A DNA stretch of 5,216 nt from an uncultured Sediminibacterium sp. (GTDB lineage Bacteria > Bacteroidota > Bacteroidia > Chitinophagales > Chitinophagaceae), in assembly GCA_937907555.1 (NCBI GenBank), contig CALEST010000198.1, positions 1 through 5,216 of the forward strand, in the 5' to 3' direction. The notes beneath the pieces are model-generated. The model had not been told where the DNA came from, made no database searches, and saw nothing but the letters and a program-made list of their open reading frames with translations. Each line of letters begins with the position of its first letter. Position 1 is the first letter of the stretch. Shown one piece after another: positions 4,115 to 5,216 of the stretch. The position numbers were made by a program, and so were the translations under genes.

Positions 4115-5216
4115 AACCGCTCCCCATGTGTCTGCTTCATGACGGCGCGTACAAGGAAGGGAAAGGGTTTCAGCAAAGCAATAAAAGCATTGGTCATCCA
4201 GCTCTTGCCAAAAAAACCTTGCACCCACCTGCCTGTCATTAAGCGTTGAGCAAAGGCTTTATTCCAGGTTTGCTGGTATTGCTGCTCCATTGCTGCTCTA
4301 CTGATATTATTACGCAAGAATAATTCAATAGCTTCAAAGGCAAGCACAGACCCTCTTAAAGCCATGCTCATACCGTTGCCACAAAGCGGAGCAATCATAC
4401 CACTGGCATCCCCTACCATCAATACATGATTTTCTACCAGAGATTTTTTTTCAAATGAAACCTGTGCGATGGTAACAGGTGCTTCATATAAATGAACTGC
4501 TTTTTCTAAAATTAATTTAAGATGCGGATTCGCTTTTAAAATATTTGCCTCCATGGCTGCAATAGTCCCATGTTGTTTCAGGTTCCGGGCTGTTGTTAAA
4601 TAACACAAACAGATTTTACCATCTTCAATAGCAGAAATACCACAATACCCATCTTTAAAATTGTGCAATGCAATTAAATCGCCTGGCCAATCCAGTTGAA
4701 TATGATATTTAACCCCAATAAAATTGGCAAGTTGTTTTTGTTTGCCTTGAATAAATGGTCGCTTCCACTTTATATCCAGGTTACTCCGCTTACCAAAACT
4801 GCCTACTGCTACGCTGGACGCTATTGTTCCTTTTGCTGTCTGAATAATAAATTGATTGTCTGTAAAATTAACTTCCTCTACTTTAACACTGGTCTCAACC
4901 AGCACCCCTGCCTGCAATGCAAGGGTATACAAAGCCGAATCCAGTGAATACCGGCTAATGCCAAATCCCCCCAGGTCCAGCTCTTGCTTTAGCGAATGGC
5001 CATTAAGTGCGGTTACCAAAAAGTTGCGAATAACAGGCAAGTCTAATTCAGTTAATGAAAGTCCTAATCGCTCCAGAAAATCCCAGCTCTCTAAACTGAT
5101 GTATTCGCCACAAACCCGATGAAAAGGATATTGCTCTTTTTCAAATAGAATCACTTTGAATCCTGCTTTGGCAGACTGAATAGAAAGCGCAAGCCCGGCA
5201 AGCCCTCCTCCTATTA
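4111..5216 (-). CDS. FAD-dependent oxidoreductase, geranylgeranyl-reductase-like (N-terminus beyond window)
   Basis: The minus-strand frame is open to the right edge, so the start is outside the window; 367 residues are visible. It begins almost at the dinucleotide-binding motif IGGGLAGLAL, followed by the β-strand ending in glutamate (VILFEKEQYPF) that holds the FAD ribose. Next come RVCGEYISLESW, ISRYSLDSALYTLALQAGV at about 86-104 and the second FAD motif VGDASGMIAPLCGNGMSMAL at about 266-285. This is the FixC/geranylgeranyl reductase-type family (COG0644), flavoproteins that reduce or oxidise lipid, isoprenoid or polyketide substrates; the substrate cannot be read from sequence. In some Bacteroidota, relatives sit beside type III polyketide synthase and methyltransferase genes, which would be just right of the window (recollection only). 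The C-terminus is hydrophobic and basic (NAFIALLKPFPFLVRAVM), possibly membrane-associated. The internal GTG at 5154 is not the real start because the FAD motif lies before it. The stop overlaps that of fic. Confidence 0.9.
   Translation of the reverse strand, partial: IGGGLAGLALSIQSAKAGFKVILFEKEQYPFHRVCGEYISLESWDFLERLGLSLTELDLPVIRNFLVTALNGHSLKQELDLGGFGISRYSLDSALYTLALQAGVLVETSVKVEEVNFTDNQFIIQTAKGTIASSVAVGSFGKRSNLDIKWKRPFIQGKQKQLANFIGVKYHIQLDWPGDLIALHNFKDGYCGISAIEDGKICLCYLTTARNLKQHGTIAAMEANILKANPHLKLILEKAVHLYEAPVTIAQVSFEKKSLVENHVLMVGDASGMIAPLCGNGMSMALRGSVLAFEAIELFLRNNISRAAMEQQYQQTWNKAFAQRLMTGRWVQGFFGKSWMTNAFIALLKPFPFLVRAVMKQTHGERF

Noticed and set aside
4696..5122. Two plus-strand open frames of 83 and 88 codons.
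   Set aside because: Both lie antisense to the FAD oxidoreductase, whose motifs run continuously through this stretch.

Overview
The window looks like a piece of an AT-rich Bacteroidota chromosome, probably Chitinophagaceae or a relative. This rests on protein style, weak or absent Shine-Dalgarno sequences, and -7 boxes matching the Bacteroidota pattern TAnnTTTG just upstream of two start codons. The taxonomic call is an inference from memory of family patterns; no search was run.

Left part (1-1421). The window opens with the C-terminal end, or a short complete form, of an unrecognised protein (3-194, +). After it, on the minus strand, lies the decayed remnant of a small HAD-superfamily phosphatase gene (295-519). 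Its motif I (LFLDIDGV) and its C-terminal GLTEEL segment are readable, but it carries a frameshift and has lost the middle. Divergent from it is an intact gene for a 266-residue protein of unknown function with a winged-helix look (621-1421, +).

Centre (1431-2943, minus strand). This is a compact three-gene operon with two 4-nt ATGA overlaps: an Xre-type HTH antitoxin/repressor (HipB-like), a 107-residue protein equal to the N-terminal subdomain of HipA (HipS-like), and a 327-residue HipA-type kinase lacking that subdomain (HipT-like). This is the split HipBST organisation. The kinase keeps a SIS Gly-rich-loop motif, the ATP-site lysine, the catalytic NGDAHLKN loop and the metal-binding YD. 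It also has a cysteine cluster at its N-terminus.

Right part (2944-5216). A regulatory gap of about 210 bp separates the hip operon from a divergent fic gene. It holds three related 12-bp palindromic sites centred exactly 61 bp apart, a -7 box for hipB, a -7 box for fic, and a nested palindrome that overlaps the fic -7 box and runs into its ATG. The fic gene (AMP-transferase family, HPFTDGNGRMGR) is interrupted by a one-base frameshift near 3254. The shift puts the N-terminus in another frame from the autoinhibitory SLAIEG motif and the catalytic domain. The fic stop overlaps, by a shared TTAA, the stop of a convergent FAD-dependent oxidoreductase gene (geranylgeranyl-reductase-like), whose start lies beyond the right edge.

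Taken together, a toxin-antitoxin module that looks intact sits head to head with a damaged Fic gene and near a HAD fossil. This fits an accessory region with gene turnover next to an ordinary metabolic gene. The most distinctive signals are the HipBST split, the 61-bp-phased operator-like sites and the fic promoter palindrome.
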